Part shown: piece after piece, positions 18,572 through 27,099 of the stretch
Layout: each line of letters begins with the position of its first letter
How positions within the stretch are numbered: the first letter of the stretch is position 1
Origin: Reinekea thalattae
GTDB taxonomy: Bacteria; Pseudomonadota; Gammaproteobacteria; Pseudomonadales; Natronospirillaceae
Reading direction: 5' to 3'
NCBI RefSeq assembly: GCF_008041945.1
Contig: NZ_VKAD01000001.1
Coordinates: forward strand, 2,190,309-2,254,308
DNA length: 64,000 nt
The notes under the pieces: model-generated
The model's input: the letters and a program-made list of their open reading frames with translations, nothing else
What the model was told of the DNA's origin: nothing
The model's database searches: none
Made by a program: the position numbers and the translations under genes

Positions 18572-19471
18572 CTAGCGGCTTTCCATGTTTTTCTTAAGTG
18601 AGTCAAAGGCGGTGAATGCTTTACTAACAACGCTCGATACATCCGAGCTGTCCGTTGGGATTAACGTCACGGTGCCTTCTTTAGCTAGATTAGCGAAAGC
18701 ATTGATGTACTGTTCAGATAGCTGCTGAGCAACCGCTGAGTCACCACCGTTTTTGATTGCTTCGGCGATGACTGAAATCGATTCAGCACGCGCTCTTGCT
18801 TCAATTAAAACAGCCTCTGCTTCACCCTGAGCACGTAAAATTTTTGCCTGCTTATCACCTTCGGCTTCATTGGTTTGAGCGACTCGGTAACCTTCAGAGG
18901 TGGTTACTGCAACGCGACGTTCACGTTCAGCACCCATTTGTTTTTCCATTTCATCAAGAATAGATGATGGTGGTGAAATATCTTTAACTTCGTAACGAAG
19001 CACCTTGGTACCCCAAGCTTCCGATGCGGCGTCGATAGCTGCGGTGATGTTGCCGTTAATGTGTTCACGAGACTCGAATGTTTCATCAAGTGATAGCTTA
19101 CCGATTTCGGCACGCATACTGGTTTGAGCCAACTGAGTAATGGCAAACTGTAAGTTAGCAACGCCATAGGATGCGCGTTTAGGGTCCATTACTTTTAAAT
19201 AAAGTACGCCGTCAATTCCAAGCGAGACGTTATCTTTTGTAATCGCCTGTTGAGATGGCACATCGATCGCGAATTCTTTTAGCGAGTGCTTGTAGGCAAC
19301 ACGATCAATAAAAGGTACTAGGATGTGAATACCCGCTTCGATGGTATGAGAGTATTTACCAAGTCGCTGTACGATAAAGGCTTCGTTTTGCGGCACAATT
19401 CTGATCAACCGACTTAAGGTGGTGATAATTAAGATAGCCAAAACAATGGCAATAATGATTCCAAATTCCAT
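18572..19471 (-). CDS. qmcA: SPFH/band 7 membrane protein (QmcA-like)
   Basis: Stomatin/prohibitin-type protein of 299 residues. An N-terminal membrane span at about 3-20 is followed at once by the SPFH domain (RIVPQNEAFIVQRLGKYS to about residue 185), then a coiled-coil stretch rich in A/E/R (about 185-245: GEAEAVLIEARARAES) and a short tail. Close to E. coli QmcA (305 residues) and mitochondrial SLP-2. It probably oligomerises into a ring at the cytoplasmic membrane together with the NfeD product encoded directly downstream. QmcA-type proteins are linked to FtsH/HtpX quality control in E. coli. Confidence 0.9.
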   Translation of the reverse strand: MEFGIIIAIVLAILIITTLSRLIRIVPQNEAFIVQRLGKYSHTIEAGIHILVPFIDRVAYKHSLKEFAIDVPSQQAITKDNVSLGIDGVLYLKVMDPKRASYGVANLQFAITQLAQTSMRAEIGKLSLDETFESREHINGNITAAIDAASEAWGTKVLRYEVKDISPPSSILDEMEKQMGAERERRVAVTTSEGYRVAQTNEAEGDKQAKILRAQGEAEAVLIEARARAESISVIAEAIKNGGDSAVAQQLSEQYINAFANLAKEGTVTLIPTDSSDVSSVVSKAFTAFDSLKKNMESR

Positions 19472-19546
19472 GGGTAGTGTCCTTAGTTTTAAAGCAGCTT
19501 ACTTTAGCTGACAGATGGTTTATTTAATAGTCCGCATTCTGGTTGC

Positions 19547-20452
19547 TTAGTGTTCAGAAAATTTATTCTTTAGCCAGCGGTAAAGCTCCAATACGGGACG
19601 AGGAACTTTTTCAGCATAGGGCCGAACGATAGAGATAGTATCAGCGAATTCGTTTTGAATGTGCCAATCCGGTAACACTTCAAATAATAGGCCTTGATTA
19701 ATGGCTTGCTGCACGCTGAAGTCCGGAAGCATGGCAATGCCTAGATGATTAATGGCGGCGTCACGCATAACTTCACTGTTATTGGCGGCAAAAATTCCGA
19801 GCACTTGCACCGATTCACTGGCATGTGAGTCATGATTGAAAGTCCACACAGGTTCTTGAGTACCGCGCGGATAGTAGATGCAATGGTGCTCTTCTAGCTG
19901 ACGAGGCGTTAATGGAATGCCTCGCTTGCTTAGGTAGTTGGGAGAGGCAACCAGCAGCGAACGAGTATTGCAAAGCACGCTGGCGACGGCGGTTTCTGGA
20001 ATGGAATCGCTATGACGAATGGCAAGATCAAAACCATCGCTGGCCAGTGAGACAATTTGGTCGGTTGCCACGAGCTGCACTCGGATCTCAGGGTAGAGTT
20101 TTAAAAATTCACTGATCTTCGGTACTAGGTGTTGGCGGCTAAACGCCACTGGAGCGGTAACGCGGACAACGCCGCTGACAGGCCCGTCGCTGTCGCGAAT
20201 GGTACGAAAGCTCTGTTCGATATTGGCAAAAGGCTGTTTGAGTTCGCGCACCAACTCTTTGGCGGCGTCGGTTAGCCGTACATTACGAGTGGTACGTTGC
20301 ACTAGGGCGACACCGGCAAGCTCTTCTAGCTCTTTAATCTTTAGGCTGACAGCCGATTTGCTCACCTCTAGCCGTTCGGCAGCGCGGGTGAAGCTCTGCT
20401 GTTCTTCTAGCACGGTAAGCCAATGCAGGTGGGTCCATAAATTGGGGGTCAT
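19547..20452 (-). CDS. LysR-family transcriptional regulator, divergent from tautomerase gene
   Basis: The 301-residue product has the LysR layout: N-terminal winged helix-turn-helix (HWLTVLEEQQSFTRAAERLEVSKSAVSLKIKEL is the typical pattern, about residues 10-45) and a periplasmic-binding-protein-like effector domain (about 90-290). Sequence features (RVTAPVAFSRQHLVP, FDLAIRHSD) place it in the CrgA/DmlR-type subgroup. The start MTPNLWTHLHW is chosen because it gives the usual ~300 residues; the reading frame stays open 51 codons further upstream but that stretch lies across the operator region. It is transcribed away from the tautomerase gene, with a perfect palindrome between them, so it most likely controls that gene and itself. 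Confidence 0.88.
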   Translation of the reverse strand: MTPNLWTHLHWLTVLEEQQSFTRAAERLEVSKSAVSLKIKELEELAGVALVQRTTRNVRLTDAAKELVRELKQPFANIEQSFRTIRDSDGPVSGVVRVTAPVAFSRQHLVPKISEFLKLYPEIRVQLVATDQIVSLASDGFDLAIRHSDSIPETAVASVLCNTRSLLVASPNYLSKRGIPLTPRQLEEHHCIYYPRGTQEPVWTFNHDSHASESVQVLGIFAANNSEVMRDAAINHLGIAMLPDFSVQQAINQGLLFEVLPDWHIQNEFADTISIVRPYAEKVPRPVLELYRWLKNKFSEH

Positions 20453-20479
20453 AAGGCTTTGTGACCTAATAGTTGTTAG

Positions 20480-20501
20480 ATTGTTTAATATTATAAACAA
20501 T
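20480..20501. promoter_or_regulatory. Perfect palindrome, candidate LysR operator
   Basis: ATTGTTTA, six bases, then TAAACAAT: a perfect 8-bp inverted repeat containing the T-N11-A pattern of LysR binding sites. It is centred about 38 bases upstream of the LysR gene start and about 108 bases upstream of the tautomerase start. Confidence 0.7.
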
Positions 20502-20598
20502 AAGTTTTGTAACGGCGCTTTTTGTTTAGCTAATTCGTTGCCAAAATGCTTTTTAACCGATAAAAAACTTAATCCACCGAAAAATGAGGAAATACACC

Positions 20599-20988
20599 AT
20601 GCCACTTATGCAATTTGATGTAATTGAAGGACGCAGCGAAGCTGAAATGAAAGCGATTTTGGATGTTACGCATCAGGCCGTTTTGGATGTGTTTAAAGTA
20701 CCTGAGCGCGATCGTTACCAGATCGTTTATGAGCACAAGCCTGCCAATATGATTTTTGAAGATACTGGCCTAGGTTTTGAGCGCACTAAAGATTTAATTA
20801 TGCTGCGTATTTTTACCAGCCCAAGAGCCGAAGAACAGAAGCTAGAGTTTATGAAAACCTTGGCCGAAGAGTTAGAGCAAAAATGCGGTGTTAAAGGCAC
20901 AGATTTAATGATGTCGTTCTTTACTAACACTCGTCATGATTGGAGCTTTGCTCACGGTGAAGCGCAATACTTTACCGGCGCTCTATAG
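20599..20988 (+). CDS. Tautomerase-family protein
   Basis: 129-residue protein of the 4-oxalocrotonate tautomerase superfamily. The mature N-terminus would be proline (start MPLMQFDVIEGR), the catalytic base of this family, which fixes the start; GAGG lies ten bases upstream of it. It has about twice the length of 4-OT subunits, in the range of the MSAD/cis-CaaD-type fused-repeat members; the segment RYQIVYEH and the end DWSFAHGEAQYFTG fit that group. Substrate is unknown: such proteins tautomerise or dehalogenate small organic acids. Control by the divergent LysR protein is likely. Confidence 0.82.
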   Translation: MPLMQFDVIEGRSEAEMKAILDVTHQAVLDVFKVPERDRYQIVYEHKPANMIFEDTGLGFERTKDLIMLRIFTSPRAEEQKLEFMKTLAEELEQKCGVKGTDLMMSFFTNTRHDWSFAHGEAQYFTGAL

Positions 20989-21009
20989 TTTTTAGTAGAG
21001 TGGTTAGAC

Positions 21010-21043
21010 TAGCTGGCCAGAGCATGATTGCACTGGTCAGCTA
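21010..21043. other. Stem-loop between convergent genes
   Basis: 11-bp inverted repeat TAGCTGGCCAG / CTGGTCAGCTA (one wobble) with a 12-base loop, between the ends of the tautomerase and chemoreceptor genes. No T tract adjoins either side, so a terminator role is only possible. Confidence 0.5.
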
Positions 21044-21092
21044 AGGTCTAAATATTGACAGTTTAACAACCTTACAGTTTAGTCTGCTTAAG

Positions 21093-22121
21093 TTAGGATT
21101 TCTTTTTTTCTAATAGGGCTTGGTTGTTGTCGACCATTTCTTGAATTTGTTGGGTTGCTTCTTGGGTTTGATTTGCTAGCTGTTTGACTTCGTTAGCAAC
21201 CACGGCAAAACCTCGACCAACTTCACCAGCGCGGGCAGCTTCAATGGCAGCATTTAATGCTAGCAAGTTGGTGTTACCAGAAATTTTGGTGATCACCTCA
21301 ACGATTTGTGAAATTTGTTTGTAGTTAGTTTGCAGCTGCAAAAACTCTTTTTTCTCTGCTTCTTCAGCGGCTTTTTCGGCGGCGATGTTTCGGGCTCCGC
21401 CAACAACTCTTAATAGCGTGCCGTCTTCATCGCGTAAGCAAGCGCCGCATTCTCTAAACCAAATGTAGTCACCGTTTTTATGTTTCATTCGATAGTTTGT
21501 AACGTATTGAAAATTTGGGTCAGTGCTTTCCATTAATTCATTAAAGGCTGCCATCGTCGCGTCTAAGTCGTCTGGGTGAGCAACGGCAAAATAACTGTCC
21601 CAGCCGTCGGGAAATTCCTCTTTGCTATAGCCGATGAGCTCTCTAAATTTATCCGACCAAGTAATAACACTTTGCTCACTGTCAGGGTCGCCATCGGCAA
21701 CTTTTAAATCCCAATAGCCTTCGGAAATTACTGCCTGTGCTAATTGCCATGCCGCTTGATTTTGTAACGTATGTTCTAGCTCTGTTTCTAATTCCGCGTA
21801 TTCACTTTGTTGTTTTAAGTGCAGCTCATTTAACTGATTGAATTGTTGTTGGCTTTGCGTCAGCTGTTCGGTTAGCTGACTGAGTTGATTTTCTAACTGC
21901 TGATTTGTCGCCTGACTTTGTTCCAGATCGGACTTTAATTCTGCCATCTGACTACGGCAATGACTCAATCGGTTAAATAGTTTTTGCGAAAGCCGAAAGT
22001 GTGGCTCACTACTTTTAATTGTCGGTTCATCTAGCGGAGCTTGAGGGTTATCGAACTCAATGGTATCGATAAAGCTGTTCAGTTCCTGAATGACTTTGTT
22101 AGACGAGCGCAAAAAAGACAT
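21093..22121 (-). CDS. Short soluble PAS-domain chemoreceptor-like protein
   Basis: The 342-residue protein has no membrane segment. Order: N-terminal region (1-50), a long Q/E/L-rich coiled coil (about 55-115), a PAS domain (about 125-250) with a PAC motif ([21 protein letters not shown], here written in part), then the chemoreceptor hairpin tip [28 protein letters not shown] at about 283-310 and a short tail ending KKKS. The tip motif is the CheA/CheW contact of methyl-accepting proteins. Only about 20 residues follow it, so the helices that carry the usual methylation sites are nearly absent. It probably senses a cytoplasmic signal through PAS; no che genes are nearby. A role outside flagellar chemotaxis is possible. 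Confidence 0.82.
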   Translation of the reverse strand: MSFLRSSNKVIQELNSFIDTIEFDNPQAPLDEPTIKSSEPHFRLSQKLFNRLSHCRSQMAELKSDLEQSQATNQQLENQLSQLTEQLTQSQQQFNQLNELHLKQQSEYAELETELEHTLQNQAAWQLAQAVISEGYWDLKVADGDPDSEQSVITWSDKFRELIGYSKEEFPDGWDSYFAVAHPDDLDATMAAFNELMESTDPNFQYVTNYRMKHKNGDYIWFRECGACLRDEDGTLLRVVGGARNIAAEKAAEEAEKKEFLQLQTNYKQISQIVEVITKISGNTNLLALNAAIEAARAGEVGRGFAVVANEVKQLANQTQEATQQIQEMVDNNQALLEKKKS

Positions 22122-22738
22122 ATTCCACCTACCTGTTTATAACGCACCAAGCTCGAAGTATGGAGTTTGATGACAGACGTTTTTCACTGGAGCTAATGAA
22201 ATGACTGCTGAGTATTTTCTGGTCGCTGATCGTTCTAAGCGAGATAACTCTGTTGTTAAGCAAATATCGCACCTAGCATGGTTGCAAAGGCACGGTTAGC
22301 CATTGGCTGAGTTATTTAATTGATCAACTTTTAAGCTATCGGCCAGTTGTCGTGCAACCATAGCCTTAAGTTTAATTTTTTAATCTTGGCTCGCCTTGTT
22401 GCTATTGCAGCTTATGAATTCATTGCTTATTGAGCTGTCGACAGCACTTTTTCGCCCCGCCTTTATTGTCAGCTTGCACCAAATAGGTGATTCCATTTGT
22501 GCATTTAAGAATGCTCTGCGCTTGTTTTTATTGTGTTGTTGGCGACTCGAAAGCTAAGGATTATTTGAAGATAATGTGAAGTTTTAGTGCAGTATTAAAC
22601 GGGCTGTTTTTGCAGCGTCGGTAGTATGCTGCTTGCCAAGGCAGACAAAATAAGTGTGCTTGATGGGCGTCTTTACGTCGGTATTCAACTAGATTGAGAT
22701 ATGTTCCAATTTACAGACGACCGATGGAGAAGCAAACC
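22122..22738. other. 617-base intergenic region
   Basis: Upstream region of both the chemoreceptor gene and the YHYH-protein gene. It holds one tiny reading frame with a fair ribosome-binding site (listed separately) and an inverted TGGTTGCA / TGCAACCA pair about 70 bases apart. I saw no RNA gene, convincing sigma-70 promoter or transposon end. Confidence 0.5.
22201..22299 (+). CDS. Possible small protein (32 residues)
   Basis: ATG with GGAG eight bases upstream opens a 33-codon frame (MTAEYFLVADRSK...). Nothing in its sequence is recognisable and it has no membrane segment. It lies in the long gap upstream of the YHYH gene. It could be chance. Confidence 0.18.
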   Translation: MTAEYFLVADRSKRDNSVVKQISHLAWLQRHG

Positions 22739-23716
22739 GTGAAACCTATTATGAAACTGGCTCAGAACCTCGTCTATATTGTTATCTCATTAGGGTTTGT
22801 TGCTTGCCAAGCAACAGAAGAAACGGCAATGAATGTTGATTCATCTAAGGTCGTTGGTATCGACATTAGTTTATTTGCTGACGGCGCGTTTTTAAAAGAA
22901 CCTGAAATTGTTGACTGCGAAACCGCTGCGGGTACGCAAACAAGTTGCTATTTATTAACGACAGCAGGTGCACCCGGCATGCGCCAACCAGGCCCTTTTT
23001 GTCCGCGTACTATTGACGATGATGCCGACCAAGGCGGGGTTTGGTTCAGTAAAGAAGGTGCTGGTGATCTGGTCGATATTGATGGCTATTTTATCAAAAA
23101 CTTAAGTGTTTACTACGATGACGAAAATTGGGCGCTTTACGATTTAGAGACTGGCAAAGTCCGCTATACCGCAACAAAGGCAGCGTGTTTAGGTGCGGCT
23201 AAGCCGGACGTAGAAGAACAATATAAGCAAAATTGTATCGAATGTTTGATGTCTTATTTGGATGATGACTTTACTCGTACTTATCTTATTCCAGTGACAC
23301 CCATCGCAGCGCAGCAAAATGGTCGAGTGCGCACCGTCGGTATTGCTTTAGATGGTGCTGAGTTATCAGGCTCTGCACCTGTCGGTGCAATTTTAGGTGC
23401 CTATACCATTGCTGCATTCGATGACTGTGGTGGTCACATTAATGTGCATCAAGGTTACCATTACCATGCTGCCGCAGGCTGTGCCACTGTTGATGTTTCG
23501 GATGATGGTTATGCACCGTTGATTGGTTATGCCGCAGACGGTTATGCAATCTATGGCATGCTCGATGCCGCTGGTAATGAAGCCGAAAGCTTAGATGAAT
23601 GCCGCGGTATAACCGATGCGGTTCGTGGCTATCATTATCGTGCAGCAAGCCCAAGTGAGAATCTGTTTATTGGATGTTTGCATGGTGAAACAGTGCGACC
23701 AGCGAGGCCTAATTAA
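22739..23716 (+). CDS. YHYH-domain putative lipoprotein
   Basis: Exported protein with the YHYH signature (GYHYHAAAGC near residue 240) in a C-terminal domain (about 200-325) that also contains GHINVHQG, PLIGYAADGYAIYG and RGYHYRA. The histidine-rich motif suggests metal binding; the family has no established biochemical function. The N-terminus is KPIMKLAQN followed by a hydrophobic stretch and FVAC, an acceptable lipobox with C23, so an outer-membrane or periplasmic lipoprotein is likely. The GTG at 22739 is preferred because GGAG lies nine bases upstream; an ATG five codons upstream and one four codons downstream are alternatives. The stop overlaps the next start (TAATG), so the pair is translationally coupled. 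Confidence 0.78.
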   Translation: MKPIMKLAQNLVYIVISLGFVACQATEETAMNVDSSKVVGIDISLFADGAFLKEPEIVDCETAAGTQTSCYLLTTAGAPGMRQPGPFCPRTIDDDADQGGVWFSKEGAGDLVDIDGYFIKNLSVYYDDENWALYDLETGKVRYTATKAACLGAAKPDVEEQYKQNCIECLMSYLDDDFTRTYLIPVTPIAAQQNGRVRTVGIALDGAELSGSAPVGAILGAYTIAAFDDCGGHINVHQGYHYHAAAGCATVDVSDDGYAPLIGYAADGYAIYGMLDAAGNEAESLDECRGITDAVRGYHYRAASPSENLFIGCLHGETVRPARPN

Positions 23717-24015
23717 TGGCGATACTGTTGAATAAAAAAGCCAGCTTGCGATATGTTTTTTTCATCCTTATCGGATGTATTAGTCGCCAAGCAGTGGCTC
23801 ACGGTGGCCCACTTAATGAGCAGGCCGTGCAGGCCTGTATTGCCAAAACAGTTTCTGAAAATTGCCAATATCAAGGGCATCATAACGACCTATACATAGG
23901 TACTTGCCAGTATTTAACTGAGCAGTCGCTGATGTGCGTGCGCAATAAACCGATTCAGACCATTGCACCAGAGACATCGACGGAGCCAGAAGGCGAGCAC
24001 GCCGAAGCGCACTAG
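23716..24015 (+). CDS. Small exported His/Cys-containing protein, coupled to YHYH gene
   Basis: 99-residue product with a signal peptide (hydrophobic YVFFILIGCI, cleavage probably after AVA just before HGG). The mature part of about 70 residues has a paired-cysteine pattern (ACIAKT..ENCQYQGHHND..TCQY..MCV) and an acidic His/Glu-rich tail (EGEHAEAH). The new N-terminus HGGP could bind copper or another metal in the amino-terminal manner, which is inference. It overlaps the YHYH gene by one base, so the two products very likely work together outside the cytoplasm. Not recognised as a named family. Confidence 0.75.
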   Translation: MAILLNKKASLRYVFFILIGCISRQAVAHGGPLNEQAVQACIAKTVSENCQYQGHHNDLYIGTCQYLTEQSLMCVRNKPIQTIAPETSTEPEGEHAEAH

Positions 24016-24031
24016 CCTTGCTGTTTTTACC

Positions 24032-25354
24032 TTAAGCTGTCTTGTTAAACGCCTCTTCCATTGCCGTCATGAGCCGATCGATTTCTGCTTTCTCACTAAT
24101 GAATGGTAAACCTAGTTGAATGGTGTCGCCGCCAAAGCGAACATAAAATCCCATCTCCCAAAGTTTTAACGCAATCTCAGTTGGTCGAATGGTTGCATCG
24201 CCATTACGGTGAGCAACTGAAATACCAGCGGCCAAACCAAAGTTACGAATATCAAGGATATGCTGGCAACCTTTTAAGCCGTGTACGGCTTCTTCAAAGT
24301 AGGGTGAGAGTTCAGCAACGCGAGGAATGATTTTGTCTTGCTCTAGGATATCCAATGTTGCTAATGCAGCAGCGCAAGCAACAGGGTGACCAGAGTAAGT
24401 GTAACCGTGTGGCAGCTCAACATTCTGCTCAGCGCCGCCAGCGTTCATGAAAGTTTGGTAGATTTCATCTTGTGCTAACACTGCGCCCATCGGCACGGTG
24501 CCGTTGGTAATTTGTTTCGCCATGCAAATCATATCGGGCGTGACGCCGAAAACATCGGCACCAAAGTAGCCGCCAGCACGGCCTAAACCGGTAATGACTT
24601 CATCGAAAATTAATAGGATGTTGTGCTGCTTACAAATATTGGCCAAGCGTTTTAGATAACCCTTCGGTGGAATAATCACGCCCGCAGAACCAGAAAATGG
24701 TTCAACAATGACCGCCGCAATATTTGAAGCGTCGTGCAGTGCGATCATTTCAAGCAACTCGTCGGCTAGTTCAGCACCGGTTTCAGATTGGCCTTTGGTA
24801 AATTCATGGCCCGGCTGTAAGGTGTGCTTTAGATGGTCGGATTCAATCGCCTGACCCCATAGTTTACGGTTGCCGCCAATACCGCCCCAGCTAATGCCGC
24901 CCCAGCTGGCACCGTGGTAGCCCTTGGCGCGGCCGATAATTCGAGTCTTAGTCGGCTCGCCTTTTTGTCGCCAATAGGCGCGGGCAATTTTGGTTGCTGT
25001 ATCGGTTGCTTCAGAGCCTGAATTGGTAAAAAACACACGGTTAAGGTCTCCCGGTGCTAAATCTGCAAGTCGCTCGGCCAACGCAAAGGCTTTTGGGTGA
25101 CCAAACTGAAACGCCGGTGCGTAATCCAAGTCGAGCAGTTGCTGGCCGACGGCATCAGAAATTTGTTTGTGACTGTGGCCAATGCCGCAAGTCCATAATC
25201 CAGATAAGCCATCAAAAATTTTACGACCTCTGTCGTCAATGTAATAAGCGCCTTCTGCACCAGTGATGATGCGCGGGTCGGCTTTAAAGGCGCGATTAGA
25301 GGTATATGGCATCCAAAAGGCATCAAGCCCTTTTTGTGTTACTTGCTGGCTCAT
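24032..25354 (-). CDS. Class III omega-amino acid:pyruvate aminotransferase
   Basis: PLP-dependent transaminase of 440 residues in the beta-alanine:pyruvate aminotransferase subgroup. Visible: FDGLSGLWTCGIGHSH, NSGSEATDTATKIARAYW, the GYHGAS phosphate-binding stretch, FDEVITGLGR (PLP-ring aspartate) and the Schiff-base lysine K280 in CMAKQITNG. Such enzymes pass the amino group of beta-alanine, GABA, putrescine or other omega-amines to pyruvate, so it could also serve the polyamine/GABA pathway encoded further right. It diverges from a LysR gene that probably regulates it. Confidence 0.88.
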   Translation of the reverse strand: MSQQVTQKGLDAFWMPYTSNRAFKADPRIITGAEGAYYIDDRGRKIFDGLSGLWTCGIGHSHKQISDAVGQQLLDLDYAPAFQFGHPKAFALAERLADLAPGDLNRVFFTNSGSEATDTATKIARAYWRQKGEPTKTRIIGRAKGYHGASWGGISWGGIGGNRKLWGQAIESDHLKHTLQPGHEFTKGQSETGAELADELLEMIALHDASNIAAVIVEPFSGSAGVIIPPKGYLKRLANICKQHNILLIFDEVITGLGRAGGYFGADVFGVTPDMICMAKQITNGTVPMGAVLAQDEIYQTFMNAGGAEQNVELPHGYTYSGHPVACAAALATLDILEQDKIIPRVAELSPYFEEAVHGLKGCQHILDIRNFGLAAGISVAHRNGDATIRPTEIALKLWEMGFYVRFGGDTIQLGLPFISEKAEIDRLMTAMEEAFNKTA

Positions 25355-25429
25355 GAAGAAACTCCTAAAACGTTGTCAGCTGATCGAAAATACACTCAAT
25401 TAGGCAAGCACTTTAGGTATTTTCATTAG

Positions 25430-25453
25430 TTTGATAAATTACAATCTATCGAA
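25430..25453. promoter_or_regulatory. Inverted repeat, candidate LysR operator
   Basis: TTTGATA, ten bases, TATCGAA: a 7-bp inverted repeat with one mismatch in the 115-base gap between the aminotransferase and LysR genes, ending 16 bases before the LysR start. Confidence 0.5.
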
Positions 25454-25469
25454 ATAAACGTTGAGGTTT

Positions 25470-26396
25470 ATGAAACTAATGAAGGCACTCTTAGGACAGC
25501 TCTCAGATACCGATATCAGGCTATTACGTGTGTTTATGGTGGTGGCCGAAAGCGGCGGCTTATCGGCAGCCGAAATGGAATTGAACATTGGCCGCTCGAC
25601 CATTAGTCGTCATTTAAAAGACTTAGAAACTCGCCTAGGTTTGGTGTTGTGCCGTCGCGGTCGTTCTGGGTTTTCATTAACCGCAGAAGGTGAACAGATT
25701 TACGATTCTGCGCGCCGGTTATTGCTCTCGATTGAGGATTTCCGCCATGAAATTAATGATTTACACCAGAGCTTAAAAGGCCACCTGGTGCTTGCTATGT
25801 TCGACACCACCGTTACCAATCCAGCTTGCCAAGTGCATGAAGCCATTGCGCACTACTCGCAGGTAGCGCCAGATGTCGCCATTGATATCCACGTTGTGCC
25901 GATTAACGATATTGAAAAGGGCGTTATCGAAGGTAAGTATCATGTGGGAATTATTCCGCCTCACCGCCGTTCTTCTAGTCTCGACTATCAACCGCTTTTT
26001 GGTGAGCAGATGTATATGTACTGCAGTCAGGGCCATGCTTTGTTTGGCCGAAAAGGCCCGATTTCTACCCAAGAAATCATGTCGCAAAACTATGCTGGGC
26101 TGACCTTTAGTAGCCCAAATATGGAGCGAGGCCGTGAACTCGGCTTGGTGAATAAATCGGCAGCGAGTAACCAAGAAGGCATTGCAACCCTAATACAGTC
26201 TGGTTGTTATATTGGTTTCTTACCGGATCATTACGCCGCCATTCTCGAAGCAAAAGGGCGTATCCAAAAGCTAGATAATCCAGACTTTAGTTATTATTGT
26301 GAATTTACCGCCATTACTCGTAAGTCGCCTCAGCCGACGCGTATTGTAAAAACCTTTTTGCAGGCGTTGGAGCAAACTAAGTTAGCATCAGAGTAG
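25470..26396 (+). CDS. LysR-family transcriptional regulator, divergent from aminotransferase gene
   Basis: 308 residues with an N-terminal helix-turn-helix (IRLLRVFMVVAESGG then SAAEMELNIGRSTISRHLKDLE) and a LysR substrate-binding domain (about 98-300). It starts at an ATG three bases after GAGG, a tight spacing; an ATG three codons further gives 12 bases spacing and may be the true start. The divergent position makes the omega-aminotransferase gene its likely target. The effector is unknown, perhaps an amino acid. Confidence 0.87.
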   Translation: MKLMKALLGQLSDTDIRLLRVFMVVAESGGLSAAEMELNIGRSTISRHLKDLETRLGLVLCRRGRSGFSLTAEGEQIYDSARRLLLSIEDFRHEINDLHQSLKGHLVLAMFDTTVTNPACQVHEAIAHYSQVAPDVAIDIHVVPINDIEKGVIEGKYHVGIIPPHRRSSSLDYQPLFGEQMYMYCSQGHALFGRKGPISTQEIMSQNYAGLTFSSPNMERGRELGLVNKSAASNQEGIATLIQSGCYIGFLPDHYAAILEAKGRIQKLDNPDFSYYCEFTAITRKSPQPTRIVKTFLQALEQTKLASE

Positions 26397-26526
26397 GTCG
26401 AAAAATGAGTAGATTAAAGAGCGCCGATTAACTATCGCAGTTCTAACTCGAACCCGCTATGATTTGCTGGCTGATAAACCATAAAACAGTTAATACCGTT
26501 ATAAATTAAATAAAAAGGTGAGTTAC

Positions 26527-26964
26527 ATGGATAAGAAACAGTTAGCACAAGACGCCATTGCCTTAGTTGCGCCTGCAATCGAAAATTTATTCAATACTGG
26601 CAAGCGAAACCTGTGTCATATCGTCGTCATGAACCCAGAATATATGCCGTGGGAAAAAGACTTCGACGACGCCATTCTCTTAGAATATTCGTTTGGCAAC
26701 CCGAGTGAATGGGAGCTCGATTTTGTCGGCATGGCAAAAGCCAAAGCGTTGCAGTCGTGGCGCCATCGTGTGCCGAATGCCCAACTTCAACATACACATC
26801 CAGCCTCGTTGCGAGAAGATGACCTTAAGTTTTATGGCTCTTACGTTTATGGCGACATCGTGGTTTCGTGCAGTGGCTTAGAACAACATTTCGATGTGTT
26901 GATCAGCTCTTGGGTTGCACACGCGATGGAACAACTCGCTATTCATGATAGAGAAACATCATAA
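26527..26964 (+). CDS. Conserved-looking cytoplasmic protein of unknown function
   Basis: 145 residues, no signal or membrane segment, mixed alpha/beta by eye. Distinct stretches are HIVVMNPEYMPWEKDFDDAI and FYGSYVYGDIVVSCSGLEQHFD. Not recognised. The ATG at 26527 has AAGGTGAG five bases upstream, better than the GTG three codons earlier. It is followed by a strong terminator, so it ends a unit; the LysR gene is 130 bases upstream on the same strand. Confidence 0.75.
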   Translation: MDKKQLAQDAIALVAPAIENLFNTGKRNLCHIVVMNPEYMPWEKDFDDAILLEYSFGNPSEWELDFVGMAKAKALQSWRHRVPNAQLQHTHPASLREDDLKFYGSYVYGDIVVSCSGLEQHFDVLISSWVAHAMEQLAIHDRETS

Positions 26965-27025
26965 CTAACATAGCAATAACTAAGCTTGATGATCCTTTTG
27001 TATGACGGATCAGAGCGATAAAAAA

Positions 27026-27048
27026 AGCCGAGCATTGCTCGGCTTTTT
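27026..27048. terminator. Rho-independent terminator, probably bidirectional
   Basis: Perfect 8-bp stem AGCCGAGC / GCTCGGCT with a 3-base loop, flanked by A on the left and T on the right. It follows the 145-residue gene and faces the minus-strand lipoprotein gene. Confidence 0.88.
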
Positions 27049-27099
27049 ATCTGTTAAAGCTGTCAATGTGCGCAAAATACATTACGCGTGTGTTTAAGG

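Noticed and set aside
18174..18575. Plus-strand open frame of 133 codons
   Set aside because: Antisense to the NfeD-like gene, which has clear membrane and OB-fold features and abuts its partner gene.
22261..22370. TGGTTGCA / TGCAACCA inverted pair as a large RNA stem
   Set aside because: Arms of eight bases about 70 bases apart without further pairing are near what chance gives; no promoter or terminator accompanies them.
25773..26174. Minus-strand open frame of 133 codons
   Set aside because: Antisense to a well-formed LysR gene.
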